Made by a program: the position numbers and the translations under genes
Shown: piece after piece, positions 1 to 12,284 of the stretch
How positions within the stretch are numbered: position 1 is the stretch's first letter
How the letters are laid out: each line of letters begins with the position of its first letter
NCBI GenBank assembly: GCA_903813345.2
Contig: CAIIXF020000005.1
Coordinates: forward strand, 33,235,375-33,299,374
Source of the DNA: Owenia fusiformis
Taxonomy: Eukaryota > Annelida > Polychaeta > Sabellida > Oweniidae
Length of the DNA: 64,000 nt
Direction of reading: 5' to 3'
The notes under the pieces: generated by a model
What the model was told of the DNA's origin: nothing
Database searches by the model: none
What the model saw: only the letters and a program-made list of their open reading frames with translations

Positions 1-3000
1 CACAGGGGCGTAGCCAACTTTCAGTCAGGGGGGATGCGATTGCCCCTTAAAAATTCGGTTTTCAATCAGAATGGGGTGGGGGTGCGATTAGCAAGCCAAA
101 ATATTTTTTTAAATAATAAATCAAAACAAAGCCTTTTTTAAATTATGAATGTAAACACTTATCAATATGTATGCAACATGCAAAACCAATAAACTGAATA
201 CATTTAAAGATTAGACTGCAGCTTCTTGAAAAGAAAGCAGAACGTGTCATCAGAGAGCAACGTGTACTAATTATAAGTATCTGAAAGATAACGCAAAAAA
301 CTTAATTATTAACTTTCAAGTCTTAACAATTTAACATGTAACTGTAACATGTAACTGTAACATATAACATATATATCGCCTCGAGGGGTCATTTAGCTTG
401 ATGAATAACCCTCTGGTATTAGGGAGGTTTCGCACAATGGATTAACCTCAACTCGTTTTAGTGCTGTACCCTACGCGCAGAGCCTAGAAATAAACTACAG
501 AAGATGAAGCTCTCTTTTAATTAAGAAGTGAAGTCGAACGAATGTAAAGGGTAATAAATCTGGTGAACACAACACGTTGAGCTAAAAACTTGCGAAACCT
601 CTCTATAAACGCATTGTTGAACGCAAATGATCATGTGGATTCACTTAAATTCTGAATTATATTCAACTGTTTCTGTAAACTTCAACGAATGCATTTAATC
701 CCATGATGCGTTTCACTCCTATCTGGAGTCTGGGAATGCAGACTTGCACCCCGGGACTTGCACCAACCCTTGCCCCTCTTCCACCCCGTGTCATCCTTGA
801 GGTCCATGCATAGCCAAACACTTCACATGCCTGTATCACCCCGTTAATGGAAACAACCTGTAAAAAATGAATATCATATTAAGCAAATGCCTTTTATGGC
901 CAGGTGACCGAGACATCAAAGTGATATTGAGTAAATTTCCTCCAACTCAAAACGTAATTATATAGATATAAATAACTCTCTTCATAAAATCTAAAGTTCA
1001 CAATCCTTATCTAAATTGTGTATGAAACAAAACCAGAAGTATGTTATATTATTAGTCTACAAAATGTCCGGTGACTTAACTGTATGGAATTTTGAAATAT
1101 AAAATTTTTATTGTAGATATATAGTTCATAAACACATCAACATAGAAAAATTCAATACAGTTTTATTGTAACAATATTCATAAATATTAGAGGGACCAAA
1201 CACATTCGCTATTGCTAAGGTTTCTACGACTTTAACTGTCTTATCAGCATCTTGATCCATCAAGGTATTACAATATTGTATGACTGAAGGAATACACTGG
1301 TATGCTATGTCAGAGTATGAAATTACAATTACACTATGCTTAATAGGCGGCTTCATACTCCTTACGTCTCAAAATCTCTTAATTTTCAAATGGGAGTATA
1401 TCATTTTCGTGAGCGGGATTTGGCGGGACAATACGATTTTCTTTCGAAATCAAAAATATTCCAAGGTGTTATTCATCGGGAAGTAGTATCATGGGATAAA
1501 TTTAGATATATCATTGCATCCCACGACCGGTTTGATTATCAATACGCAATCAGTCTGGTACTGGTCAAGCAGTAATAAATAACAGACGCTAATAAGACAC
1601 AGGATGCAATCAGGTTAATTATCGTCTTTTATTGTCTTAAGTCTAAGCCTACCTTGTAAGATAATCATTCCCGTTTGATTTTGTTTGAATCGAAATTAAA
1701 CGGAGGAGGGGGGGGGGGTGAACATTTAAATCTTAATTTTATTCCTTACAATAGTTAAGAAAACAAACCAAAGACCATTCACTAATCCATCAATTTCCGT
1801 GCTCTGCGGATGTTTGGCTACTTTGATTACAGAAAAGTCTAAACATCATCCAGGACTCTGATTGCAGCAGAAGTCGTCTAGGACTCTGATTATAGAAAAT
1901 ATCGTCTTAGCCTTTGATTACAGAGATCGTCTAGGTTTTAATCTTTAGACCCACCTTGTGGATTGAGTGTATCATGATCACTTCCAGAGTGATGGGGGCA
2001 CGGGGTCCACATTAAACAACATTGGTCATCACTTAAGTTAAAAAAAGCTCAGAATGATGAAAAACTGCACGATTTTAAATAAATTTTGGAGAGAGGCGTT
2101 GTTGAACCCCCCCCCCCCCCCCCCCCCTTCTCTGACTAGGGGTCTGACTTTGTCAAATGTCATGGAAGTCGCAATTATATTCATAGAAAAGCATAAATTA
2201 AATAACTTCCCCACATTTTTACGTCTTTGCCTCTCTATGTTTGATTTTTATTTTCTTATCCTTCAGGAAAAAAACTAAAAATAGAAGGACATGTAATTTG
2301 ATCGTATATCCTATACCCCCAAAGGTCTCAAGTTCTAAATTATTTTTGAAAAACCTCTACCACAGAAATAACACCGGAGGAGATGGAAATGCATTTGAAG
2401 CCTTACAAATTAATGTTTCAAAAGTACACAAGCGTTTGCGTGTATACTTCGCGTGGCTAAAGTTCTAAACTAACTGTCAAAACAAAACAAAGAATGCAAT
2501 TTTATTGGCGATCATGCACATGCTCTCTTCGAGAGCTTTACCATACTTAAGTCAATTATCAGCAAACTTTATGAATTAAAATCAATTGTAGGCTATATGG
2601 AATTCCTTGTAAGCTAACTCCTGTTAAAGATTAGTATAAACAAAACACATAGATAGAACAAAAAGTCCTTTGAAAAGTATATCAAAATGAAAAATGGATT
2701 AATAAATATTTCAAACATATAAACCCGCTTATTAAGGAATAACAATTAACACAACTGGAAAAAATGTTCATGCATTATAATCAGCCATCTCGATGCAGAT
2801 AAAACCGTCTAGATAGAACAAGTAACAATAACGAAAACAATTAGCAGATCCATGCCAATTAATTAATTATCGGATTTTTCTTAGTTTATACTCGCTTCAA
2901 CAACTGCGCACCCCTCTCTTGTCAGTAAACACAGGTCGGAAGAAATCATCATGAGATTTTGACATTGTACTTGAGGCAATTTTCATAGACCGGCGTGTTA

Positions 3001-3040
3001 TAATCTTGGCGACTCATTTAACCTGCCATATATTGTCCGT
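1..3040. other. No gene recognised; low-complexity tracts
   Basis: No reading frame here looks like a known protein; all are short and lack domain-like composition. The first bases read like the end of a dispersed repeat (a short 'ggggcgtagcc' motif). A G-run sits near 1705-1718 and a C-run near 2107-2127. A short phrase 'gacttgcacc' is repeated near 740-765. Nothing else is supportable. Confidence 0.5.
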
Positions 3041-3048
3041 GATGTCGT

Positions 3049-3187
3049 AATTTTCAAATTTGATAAACAATTTTCGAAACCGTATTTTTAGATGTACTTT
3101 TTCATGTAGATTTCAAATTATGACATCACTTTGACTGAATTTTGAATATTTAATGACGTAAATCAAGATTATTTCTACTCGCATCTA
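3049..3187. mobile_element. Right half of a MITE ending in ctactcgcatcta
   Basis: This stretch resembles the right halves of the elements at 30825-31250 and 40961-42038. It shares a 'ttttcaaa.ttgataaac' block, an 'aatgacgtaaatcaagatta' block and the terminal 'tttctactcgcatct'. The left half and left terminus are not present, so this is a truncated copy. Confidence 0.6.
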
Positions 3188-5090
3188 GTCTATTGCAAGG
3201 GGAATCTGTGAAACAGAATACAAATATTGTACGATATATTAAGAACGGAATGATAAAGTATGTAAAATTCCTGCTGAATATACAGTATGCATGTATGAAT
3301 CTGGGAAATCTCTCGGTGTATCGAATGTTGCGACGATCGGAACATTCACTGGTTTAATCTCCCGACGTGATATACAGCAAGTACTCCCGGGCAAGTACAA
3401 TCCTACCAAAAGCGTTAGATAAAGTGAGACTCTAATAGATCAGAATGTCCCGACACGGAAATCAGAATGACAGAAATATAATTTTGAATAATTTTGGGAG
3501 GTAGGGAATCGCACAGTTTTGTAATTCCAATGCTGCCCTTTGTGTTTTATCAACGTTATACAACGATGCAAACAAAACAGATCGTATTTAAATCAGTCTT
3601 ATTCTAATTTTAATTCCTACATGAAATCTCAGCCCCCCTCCCCCAAACACTGGTAACATTTTAAAGACTTTATCTAATTCAAACAATCAAATCAAATCAA
3701 AATTAAAACATGCAAACAGGCTGACAGGTACGTATATCTGCTTATGGAGCAATATCCGAGGAAATGCGTGACGCTGGTTTTCAGTCCTTAATCGCCGCTT
3801 AATACCTGAAAAGCAACTTATCTGCTAATTATAAGTTATCAAATAATTTAAAAATTAAACAGAAACAATGCATGCCAAACATTTATCTATAATTGTTATA
3901 TTATGGTTATTTCATAGTTTCCACTTGTATCGAGCAACTTTGTATCGGGCTGTGTATACCCCTTTCTCAAACCCAATATGGGATTTAACACGTCACTTGA
4001 GGCAAGATTCATAAACTATATCTCCACGGGCTATAATTTGAAGAACGCCAATGACGGATCTGTCCCTTTTGGATGGGCCGTATTGTTCATGTGTGTATCT
4101 TACCCACGGGAACCTACAAAACAGATATAATTGCATTGTGAAAAGGAAGTCCCGTCTCTATAAAACTTCCTAGAATAAGATTCAAGCAGTGTAAACATCC
4201 ATATTTGCAAAAATAACGATAAACCACTGTCATTAAGTAGTTGTAGTACCATATTCGTATAGCTTTTGGGAAAGACGATAAAACGCAAAATATGATTGGA
4301 ATATTTGCTGAAGTCTGGGATCGATGATCTGACAGAAAATTTAAGGAAGGCGTTGATCATGACTGAGCAAAATGAAAGAGCAAAATAATAATAATTGCAA
4401 TTTATGTTTATCATTTCAACTATTCCGAGTCAGAGAAAATGAAGAATAAAAATGAAACTTTCCTTAGATATCTGTCGCATTGGCTTTACCGGGAAGGCTA
4501 GTTCCGGGGGGGGGGGCTTGTTTAAATTTTAACTTATTAAGATCAAAATGGTAAGGTCATATTGACGAATTTCCAAAATGACAAATTATTGTGCAGTGTG
4601 ATAAATTGGAATATCTTTTGATTCTTTTCCACTGGGGTACGCTTATATCCGATCTTATATCGTACTTCAATATTTTTGTTTGAAAACAAGATCTTTAATG
4701 TAAACATCCGCATTTCAATATATCCTGAGACTATCATAGAATAATTCTGTGAATCCCAAGCACAACCCATTACAATATCAGTCTATAAGTCAATCTGTAT
4801 TACAACAAATGAATAATAATCCCGAAAACAGTTCAACTATATTTGGCTTTGACTTATTTGTTTGAGAGGGACACGAAATGTAGGAATAAAAGTCACCGAC
4901 GGTCCAACTTCAACGAACAATCTACATGTACAGACTTATCTTACTAATTTAAATAATCATTTGTCCTCATCGTGATTTGCCCGTCTGATTATACAGGTTT
5001 TACTTTCAATTTAGCCTCACTCAGACACACAAATAAAATGTAAAATTATAACATCATATTATAAAAACATTATCCAACCTCGAATTAACA
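3188..5090. other. No gene recognised
   Basis: Only short spurious reading frames occur. A G-run lies near 4507-4517. I see no domain, splice-consistent exon chain or RNA gene. Confidence 0.5.
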
Positions 5091-5094
5091 CTAA

Positions 5095-5650
5095 TGAACA
5101 CGATGTGATGACTTTATTACTATCCATGAGGAACCATTAAACAATTATGAACGAAATCCAGATACGTACAGTTTATTCATGAATTTGGAATATAATGTTG
5201 CAATTCATTCTAAATATCTGTTAAATATCGAATCTCTTACATAACGAATCTCTTATTAAAATATATATTCTATTTATACAATATTGTTTTTCCCGTCATC
5301 CGTGATTTCCACATGTTGATCGTATTCTATTTTATCAAATGATCGGAAAGTAATACCATGAAATGAGTAGCATTAGACATGTTAGATTATACGCCCTTGA
5401 ATTACACTTATAAACACGATGTGATGATTGTTTCATTTACTTAGAGGAACGCATAAACAGATTAATCAATTATGAACGAAATCCAGATACGTACGATGTA
5501 CGTACAGTTTACTAGTGAATTTGGAATATAATTATTAGAAATGTATTTCTAAAAATCTCTCAAATATCGAATCTCTATTAAATTATATATTTTATTTGTG
5601 CAGTAGTGAATTTCCCGTCGTCGTGATTTCAAAATGTAATTATTAATGAT
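5095..5650. repeat. Direct duplication, about 300 bp unit
   Basis: Two copies are recognisable. Both contain 'aacacgatgtgatga', then 'aattatgaacgaaatccaga' with 'tacgtacagttta', then 'gaatttggaatataat', and both run on into 'aaatatcgaatctct' and a 'cccgtc.tcgtgatttc' block. The first spans about 5095-5330 and the second about 5412-5650. The second has a short internal 'gtacgatgtacgtac' expansion. It looks like a segmental duplication of noncoding DNA. Confidence 0.7.
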
Positions 5651-5671
5651 CGGTAAGTAATAAACAATGTC

Positions 5672-5880
5672 TATGCACCGATCAATGCAACGAATAGCAA
5701 AATGCGCCGGTCGGAGCAACCTTCGATGCACCGACAGATTTGACCGTTGCACCGATCGGTGCATCGATCGTTTCTCCAGATGCGCCGGTCGATGCACCGG
5801 TCGATGCACCGAATTAGATGCGCCGATGCACCGGTAGATGCACCGAAGTTCTGCGCCGCGGCGCACCGGCGTGTGATGTG
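5672..5880. repeat. GC-rich minisatellite of gatgcaccggtc-type units
   Basis: An island of degenerate 11-13 bp units (gatgcaccg, gatgcgccggtc, gatgcaccggtc) stands out from AT-rich surroundings. Several units are self-complementary, for example gcaccgatcggtgc. The Cys/Arg-rich frames read through it on both strands are by-products of the repeat and not genes. Confidence 0.75.
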
Positions 5881-6620
5881 GTGCAAGATCTGTACTGTAT
5901 GTCATCATATATAAAAGATACTAAAATGAGAATGCAGATGAGGAGAAAAGTGAAGTGGCTCATGTTGTATTTGGACAAGGGCAAATATTGTGTAGGAGTG
6001 ATAAACGATGATATTGAGATGAACAATGCCTTCTCCAATTAAAGTCTTTCTCTCGGTGCCACTATTACTGGAGTTTGGAGATGGATGTTCCCCTTTTACT
6101 ACAAAACAATTTGACAACATACAAATATTTGAGAAAATTACTTCATACAACAAGTAAGAAGATAATATGAACTACTACTGCACATTTTCTTCAAGATGAT
6201 ATAAATTACAGACGAATATCTTCTATATTTTGCATTTCCCAGGTTTTGGAAAATTCCCGAAATATAATATGCATGCAATATCAAAAAAAAAATCTAGATA
6301 TTGTATTTTCAGATTCAAATCTATGAGAAGCACACAACCATAATATTTGAAGATGATAACCAGGATAAGTATTTATAATAATTATGTAATATAAAATAGT
6401 GATGGTCTGATATTGTCCTCTTGAATAGAGAAAGCTTCTGTTTTTCCATCAGTCTATCTGACAATATTAACCATACATATTATAACTGCAATTTGAATTT
6501 TGTGCGTGATTCTGTTTTGTTAGAATAATTTTTGCTGCTTATCAATCCCCCGAGTTTACCAAAAGCACCCCAAAAATCACAATATAATGTTTGATGTTAA
6601 CAGTTGGAAATGGAGTTCAT
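5881..6620. other. No gene recognised
   Basis: AT-rich sequence with short frames only and no domain-like composition. Confidence 0.5.
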
Positions 6621-6624
6621 TCTA

Positions 6625-6794
6625 AGGCATGTTATTTAAAATTTTGTGATATTGTGACTATTAGTCTGATGGTAATGAAATATGCTAGGCTGGTAGGAAA
6701 TTGAATGATGTACATATGTGGCAAAAATAGGGAGAATTTTTTCAAACGAAGAATATATGAGGAAAAATGAGGGTTTCCATTTTTAACCACCCTG
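6625..6794. mobile_element. Arm of a mariner-type MITE (ends accaccctg/TA)
   Basis: Closely resembles the right arm of the element at 58128-58703. Shared blocks include 'gcatgtt', 'atattgtgacta', 'aggctggtaggaaattgaa' with 'gatgtac', and 'ggtttccatttttaacc'. It ends in accaccctg followed by TA, the expected mariner insertion dinucleotide. The left arm is missing or unrecognisable. Confidence 0.6.
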
Positions 6795-7190
6795 TATTTT
6801 TAATAATAAGGCTGCTCAATTCAAAATGGCCATAATTTCCAAAAATGTAATGTTTCATATACAGTGAAGGATTCCTCTAAACGAACCTTATAATTATAGT
6901 CTATTATATTTATTCGGAATTTTCCAGACACAACTGGTCCCTTCTTCAGTATCATTTTACTTAAGGCAAATGTATATCTTGACTAAAGACTGTCACTTAA
7001 AAAGACCGATGGGGCCTCCTCATAAATTATTTGAATTATATACTCAGGTGAAACCTGGCATCTTGAGAAGCCAGAGTTGGTAGGCACCACATGATGTTTG
7101 CAAACTTTAAATTAGTTTCCATTGTTTTTTTCAGTGTGCAATGTCTTGGCTAATTATTTAAATGTATTTATTTCATTCTGTTATTTGTAG

Positions 7191-7241
7191 TGCTAAAATG
7201 TTAAAAGATGACAGTGATGACAGCACTTCATTGAAAGCAAG
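7191..7241 (+). CDS. Possible coding exon, unknown gene
   Basis: A strong acceptor (ttatttgtag) and donor (gtaagt) bracket a short stretch. From the ATG at 7198 it reads MLKDDSDDSTSLKA and ends two bases into a codon. That phase matches the exon-like block at 14207-14326, and joining them gives ...SLKARPNIKL.... No known domain is visible. It could be an exon of a host gene whose intron has filled with transposons, or a remnant exon of one of those transposons. Confidence 0.3.
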
Positions 7242-8250
7242 GTAAGTTGAATCATAAGCTTACTGTACATACTTTAGACATGATAGATAGAAAATCAAGA
7301 ACATACATGAATTAAGTCCTACTATTCATTCAAGTTCAGCTAAAATGACATGAATACACAAGAATATACTTGAATTAAACCATATTATCACAGGTTCATA
7401 TCTATTCATTACCAAAAGCACCCCTTGGTAGCTAAAATGACATGAATACTATATCCTAATCCCAAAGTAATTAAGTTTTCCTTTTTAGAGGTAAATCATT
7501 CCTTACAATAAATTGTAATTTTACCATAAAAGCTGAAATAAAATGCTGCATTTTTGGTGAAAATTGCGTCAGAATTAGGGGAAATTGGTGGAGATTGATG
7601 GATTAGGGACAGCTTAAGAGATAATCCAATCAACTTGATTATTATCATCCTACTGTCATTTATGTGATAGATTCATATTAAGAAAAGAAGAAGTAAGGCA
7701 GATGTGGGCAATAAAATATTACAAATTTTATTGAATTACGTAATGTTACATAATAGTTACAATAAAATAATTTTTGGTTGGGGCAAAAATGCCCGCACAT
7801 ATATGTACATATGTATAACAATACATGATAATGAGACAAGGGTGGTGGCTGGGGAAAATGGGGGGAAAAGATTTTTACTATAATATAAATCTATATATAT
7901 ATATATATATATATATATAATGACTATGAAAATCAGTTAAAAATCTATTTCTTAAATGTATCGATATCTAGGCTCTAGGCTGTAAGTTGAAATATCTGTG
8001 AATGAGACTAGGTAGTTTGTGAAAAAAGAAACCCTAGAGCCTGGAAGATTCTGATTGGTTACTGATGTTAGAAGTTTAAAAGGTTAAATATTGCATCACC
8101 ACACAAATATCCTAATGAAGCATTAGGGTCATTTATTGATGACAAGACATGGATATAACATAACCATTTGTTTTTGTGGTTAAAGTATAATGAGAACTAT
8201 AGATACAGCCCTTTGAAAATGCTTGCCATATCTTACGTGGCTTTTTGTTT
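7242..8250. repeat. Noncoding stretch with (TA)n microsatellite
   Basis: A TA microsatellite runs from about 7891 to 7919. Two loosely similar segments with 'aaaatgacatgaatac' occur near 7340 and 7435. No gene is seen. Confidence 0.6.
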
Positions 8251-8253
8251 CAG

Positions 8254-8997
8254 TGGTGTGGCATCAAGGAAAGGAGAAAAACCCTTTCGACGAGAATATG
8301 GACAGCTTGGAGACATAAGAGCTCTTTTAGGAAGCCCGCCAGTTTGCTGCCTCACTGCTACAGCTACCACATAGATAATAAAAAAATCAGCCCTCTCGTA
8401 AACTTAAACACACCATTCAACTGCCTCCTATTAGAAACAACATAAAATATTCAGTTCTTCAGTGTGACATTTTTGGCGATGAGCTAGATGAAGGCATATT
8501 TGAAAAGCTTGTTGAAGAACTTCGTCAGAAAGGAGACAATACACCACGAACATTGGTATTTTTCAGACAAATCCATCACTTAACTGTTTTGTGTCAGGAG
8601 TCAGGATGCCATTCAAATATTACAATGTACCATTTAAGTACAGAGGAAAGTGTCAAAGCAAATGTGCTAGATTCTTTTATGAAATTAGAAGGCCATGTTC
8701 GAGTGGCATTATGCTCAACAAGCTTCTCCATGGGAATTGATATGAATAGTGAATAGAGTACATTTGTACTTCATTTTTGCCCTGCAGATGATGTTGTCGA
8801 CTATGTGCAACAACAGATGGGACGTGCTGGTCGAGATGGCATGCAAGCACATGTCATACTGTTAAACTATAGTACAGGTGGGCGTGTTAACAAAGAAATT
8901 AAAAAATGTATCAGCCATAAGGGTTGCAGGCGAATGGAGATCTACAAAGTGTTCAACGTAATTGAACAATTTGAAGGCCAGCTGCAGAGAAGGATAA
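8254..8997 (+). pseudogene. RecQ-type DNA helicase remnant
   Basis: Reading across three frames gives the central and C-terminal helicase core. WCGIKE begins at the first block, then KPFRREYGQLGDIRALL and CLTATAT (RecQ motif III region), then NNIKYSVL, TPRTLVFFRQI, LCSTSFSMGID (motif V) and QQMGRAGRDG (motif VI). The WCGIKE block is in frame 1 up to about 8283, the LTATAT block is in frame 2, and the rest is in frame 0. That implies two frameshifts, near 8280 and near 8375. An in-frame TAG lies at 8754-8756, just after motif V. The N-terminal Walker A half is absent. Such RecQ-like proteins are common in invertebrate multicopy, transposon-like families. The protein cannot be made from this copy. 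Confidence 0.8.
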
Positions 8998-9045
8998 AGG
9001 GAAAGGGGAAGGGGAGAACAGGGTCTTTTAAGCAAGACTATTTTA

Positions 9046-9830
9046 AAATGTGTCTATGTAGAGTCGTCAATTGTCCCATAAATGGAGTCTCAAAAGCATG
9101 CCTTGTTTCAAAATAGCGGCAATTTTTATCGCGAAAAAATATGTTTTTCAGCTCTAGTTCGAAATCCTATTTGACGATTAAGATGGTTTTACTTTTAAAA
9201 TGTGTTTATATAGCATCATCAATTGTCCCATAAATGGCGTCTCAAAAGCTTGCCTTGTTTCAAAATGGCGACTATTTTAATCATGAAAAAATCTGGTTTT
9301 CTGCTCTAGTTCGAAATCCTACATGACGATTGAGATGGTATCACTTTTAAAATGTGTCTATATAGCGTCGTCAATTGTCCCATAAGTTGCGTCATATAAG
9401 CTCGTCTCGTTTCAGCTCTTTTTTGTCTTAACTCAACAAATGTTCCACCACTTTGCTTGAAATTGTACAGGTACCTTTATTTATAGATCATCAATAATGG
9501 CTATAAGTTTCAACAAAATAGTTTGCATACATTCAAAATGGCCACCACTTTTATTCCGGAAAATCAGGTTTCAGCTCTCTTTTTGACATTACTCCACAAT
9601 TTCATATATTTGCTTGAAATTGTACAGGTATCTTAATTTACAGGTTATCATTAATATTTACAAGTTTCGGCAAAATATGTAAGAAACATTCTAAATGGTC
9701 GTCACTTTATTGCGGAAAAATCAGGTTTTCAACCCTATTCTTGGTTATAACTCCCCAAGTATCTCATTATTGATATGCTTGAAATTGTACAGGTATGTTA
9801 AAAATAATGAAACTTCCCATGTGAGCACAG
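9046..9830. repeat. Tandem repeat array, units of about 150 bp then about 140 bp
   Basis: Units begin 'aaaatgtgtctat' near 9047, 9197 and 9349. Each contains 'gtcgtcaattgtcccataa' and 'agctctagttcgaaatcct'. A second unit type follows with 'tgcttgaaattgtacaggta' near 9457, 9623 and 9776. It starts directly behind the helicase remnant and probably marks an insertion or a transposon end. Confidence 0.8.
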
Positions 9831-9895
9831 TACCCATGGTACTATTCATTATAATTAAACTTTATTGTTGATTCAATTCCTTCTTGTGTTTTCAG

Positions 9896-10050
9896 TAGCA
9901 GCGGGACATGCTACCCTTGTAAACAGACAAGATCTACAGTTAATTCGATCAACCCAGCCACTAGGACTGAGGTGGCTAATAGATTTGCACCATATTCGGG
10001 GGCTTCAGGAGGAAGACACAGTACAGCAGTCTGTCAAATGCGATACAGAG
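9896..10050 (+). other. Exon-like segment of unknown product
   Basis: An acceptor-like tract (tgtgttttcag) precedes about 150 bp of protein-like composition. One frame contains CYPCKQTRSTVN and later GRSCENIFDYF; another gives TLVNRQDLQLIR. I cannot tell which frame, if either, was coding. Its position between the helicase and ballast-domain remnants suggests it belonged to the same decayed unit. Confidence 0.25.
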
Positions 10051-10065
10051 GTAGAAGCTGTGAAA

Positions 10066-10530
10066 ATATTTTTGATTATTTCCATGAATTAATGTCATGA
10101 ATACCTATGAATATACTGGAGCGGAAAAAATTGTATTCATCTTAATTCTTTAAAATTCAGTTCTTTGATTCTAGTGTATACATCAATATTTTTGATTATT
10201 TCAATGAATTAATGTCATGAATACCCACTTGAACGAAAAGAATCCTATTCATCCTAATTCTCTAAAATAAAATAAATAGCAGCTCAAATGACAAAATATT
10301 CAGTATTATTCATGTTCTCTTTGATTTTAGTATGTATATTCATCAAAATTCTAGAATCAAATTCTAATATTTTTGATTATTTTCATGAATTAATGTCAAG
10401 AATACCCATGAATATACTGGAACGAAAAAAATCCTATTTACCCTAATTCTTTAAAATTCACAGTTCTTTGATTCTACTGAATACATAGATATTTCAAAAT
10501 CAAATTCTAATAATATTTTTGATTATTTCA
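10066..10530. repeat. Tandem repeat of tttttgattatttcatgaattaa units
   Basis: At least three imperfect copies share 'ttttgattatttc.atgaattaatgtca', 'gaatac', 'cctattca.cctaattct' and 'ttctttgattcta'. Spacing is about 120-180 bp. It is AT-rich and noncoding. Confidence 0.75.
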
Positions 10531-10872
10531 ATGATTCAAGTGATGCTAAAGCCAAGTTGCAGAACATTGCTAAACCCCTCAGGGCCAAACTTGGCCGGGA
10601 GTGACTTTTGTGCATTACTATGTTAGCATATACCTAAAGGTTCAATTAAGTTTGTAAACTATGTTTTTTTGTTATTTTGGGGAAATTTTTTAACGTGTCA
10701 TGACATTGTGATTTACACCTTTGCTTCGCCTTCGTGCATTGTGTATGGGTTAGTACATACACGAATGCTTTTATATTTCAAATAATGAATGATAATTGGT
10801 TCTTTATTCCTTAATTATTACCGATGCATACAAAAAAAGAATGCCTATGAAACCTATTTTGTTCTTTTTCAG

Positions 10873-12271
10873 GAAGACATATCAAAGTTATCGCTCGATA
10901 AATGCCACATCCTCCTAGGAAAAGTGTTGGACAGAATTCCAAGTTTTCTATTTGATGTACTGGAAATGACGCCTCCAGAGGCTCCACATCCAAATCCTGG
11001 GGCAGATGTTCCCCTGTGGTGTCGTTGCACAAACTGTCGCCAAATGCCTCCAGAACTAGAGAGAGTTTGCTGCAGATTTGACCCTGATGGCTGTATATCC
11101 AAGAGACCAGTAAGTAGAATTTATTTGCTAAAATTATCTCAATGTTGTCATTTGATCTAGTACCACTAACCAGCTAAATGGTAAATTCACATTTTGTAGT
11201 AGACGCGAATAGACTATATGTGAGTATGGTTTTAGGAATTGTTTATGAACTTTGAAAATTTATTTTTTGGAAAATGTGACTTCTAGTTCAGGGAGCTTCC
11301 CCAATCTCGATAGACCCCATGTTATAAAATCACAAAATTGAAATATCTTCTTGTATTGGACATATCATATTTACTTTACTGAACATATTTTAAATTGCAT
11401 AACTATTACATTCATAGGAGAGATTTGAAAACTGAACCACTAAAACTGAGGAGTATTAATGTTAAAGGGAACTTTCTACTATACCTGCCATGCTATCTGA
11501 TAGCTATATTCACATAGAAGACTAACTTTTTTGATTTATTGGTGAAGCGTCATACAGAGACAAAACATCTTCTGCTCTATATCATTGTTTATTGATACAA
11601 CTAGACATTTACTGAACAAAATTTGAAAAAACGTTTCGAAATTTGGATTTATATTTTTATTAGTATGCTTCTTAATGTTTTATCTAAAGTTTATTTCAAA
11701 CTTCATTTCAACTTATGGGAAGGGATGGGTATTGAAATGTGATAAATTTTAAAAACACATTTCCATTTTAAAAACGCATCCATTTTATCCTTGATAATTG
11801 ACTTAAAAGAAAACATATTGTCTTAATGAGAATATAATGTTTAAAGTGGCAAACTGCAGTACTTGTGTAAGGTATGACCTTCTAAATGCTACTTGTATAT
11901 ATAATAGCACACAATTGAAAAGTGGCAAGAGTAATTGTGAATTATCAATTACTAAATTATTCTTTTGCTTTGATTTCAGGAAATAGATATCGTAGTACTA
12001 GAAGAGACTGTGATAGGAATAGCACTGGCGCATCAGCAGGACCTCCTAGGGTATGGAGATTATAATGCCAATGCAGCTGATGCAAACATATCAAAGGCAT
12101 ACAGATATGGCGCATATCGCCAATTTATCTAATGGGAATATGGACGGCTGGGCAGGGGTATATGGGCAATTATACCCAGTTGTGTTGTCATCAGGATATG
12201 GACAAAATAACCTGACTCCTTTAAGCAGTACGCAGGATTTAAACTAGCAGAAGTCAGGCTTGGCGCACAGT
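10873..12271 (+). pseudogene. P2X7-type cytoplasmic ballast domain, two exons, broken
   Basis: Exon A spans 10873-11109 (acceptor ctttttcag, donor gtaagt, 79 codons) and has the Zn-binding signature WCRCTNCRQMP...ERVCC...DGCIS. Exon B starts at 11980 in the same phase and continues with ALAHQQDLL, AYRYGAYRQFI, WEYGRLGRG and IIPSCVV to about 12271. Together they match the cytoplasmic C-terminal domain of vertebrate P2X7 receptors, which in many invertebrates occurs without any channel. Exon B carries in-frame TAA codons at 12130-12132 and 12208-12210. No P2X channel domain (two TM segments, ectodomain) is present nearby, so this is not a receptor gene. It lies between helicase and transposase-like remnants, all in the same orientation. 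Confidence 0.8.
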
Positions 12272-12284
12272 GACACTAGTTTTT

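Noticed and set aside
5549-6042. Several overlapping Cys/Arg-rich frames on both strands
   Set aside because: They are translations of the gatgcaccggtc minisatellite and change freely with frame.
10873-12271. A P2X purinergic receptor gene
   Set aside because: Only the cytoplasmic ballast domain is present. No TM1/TM2, Cys-rich ectodomain or ATP-site lysines are found nearby, and the domain itself has two stops.
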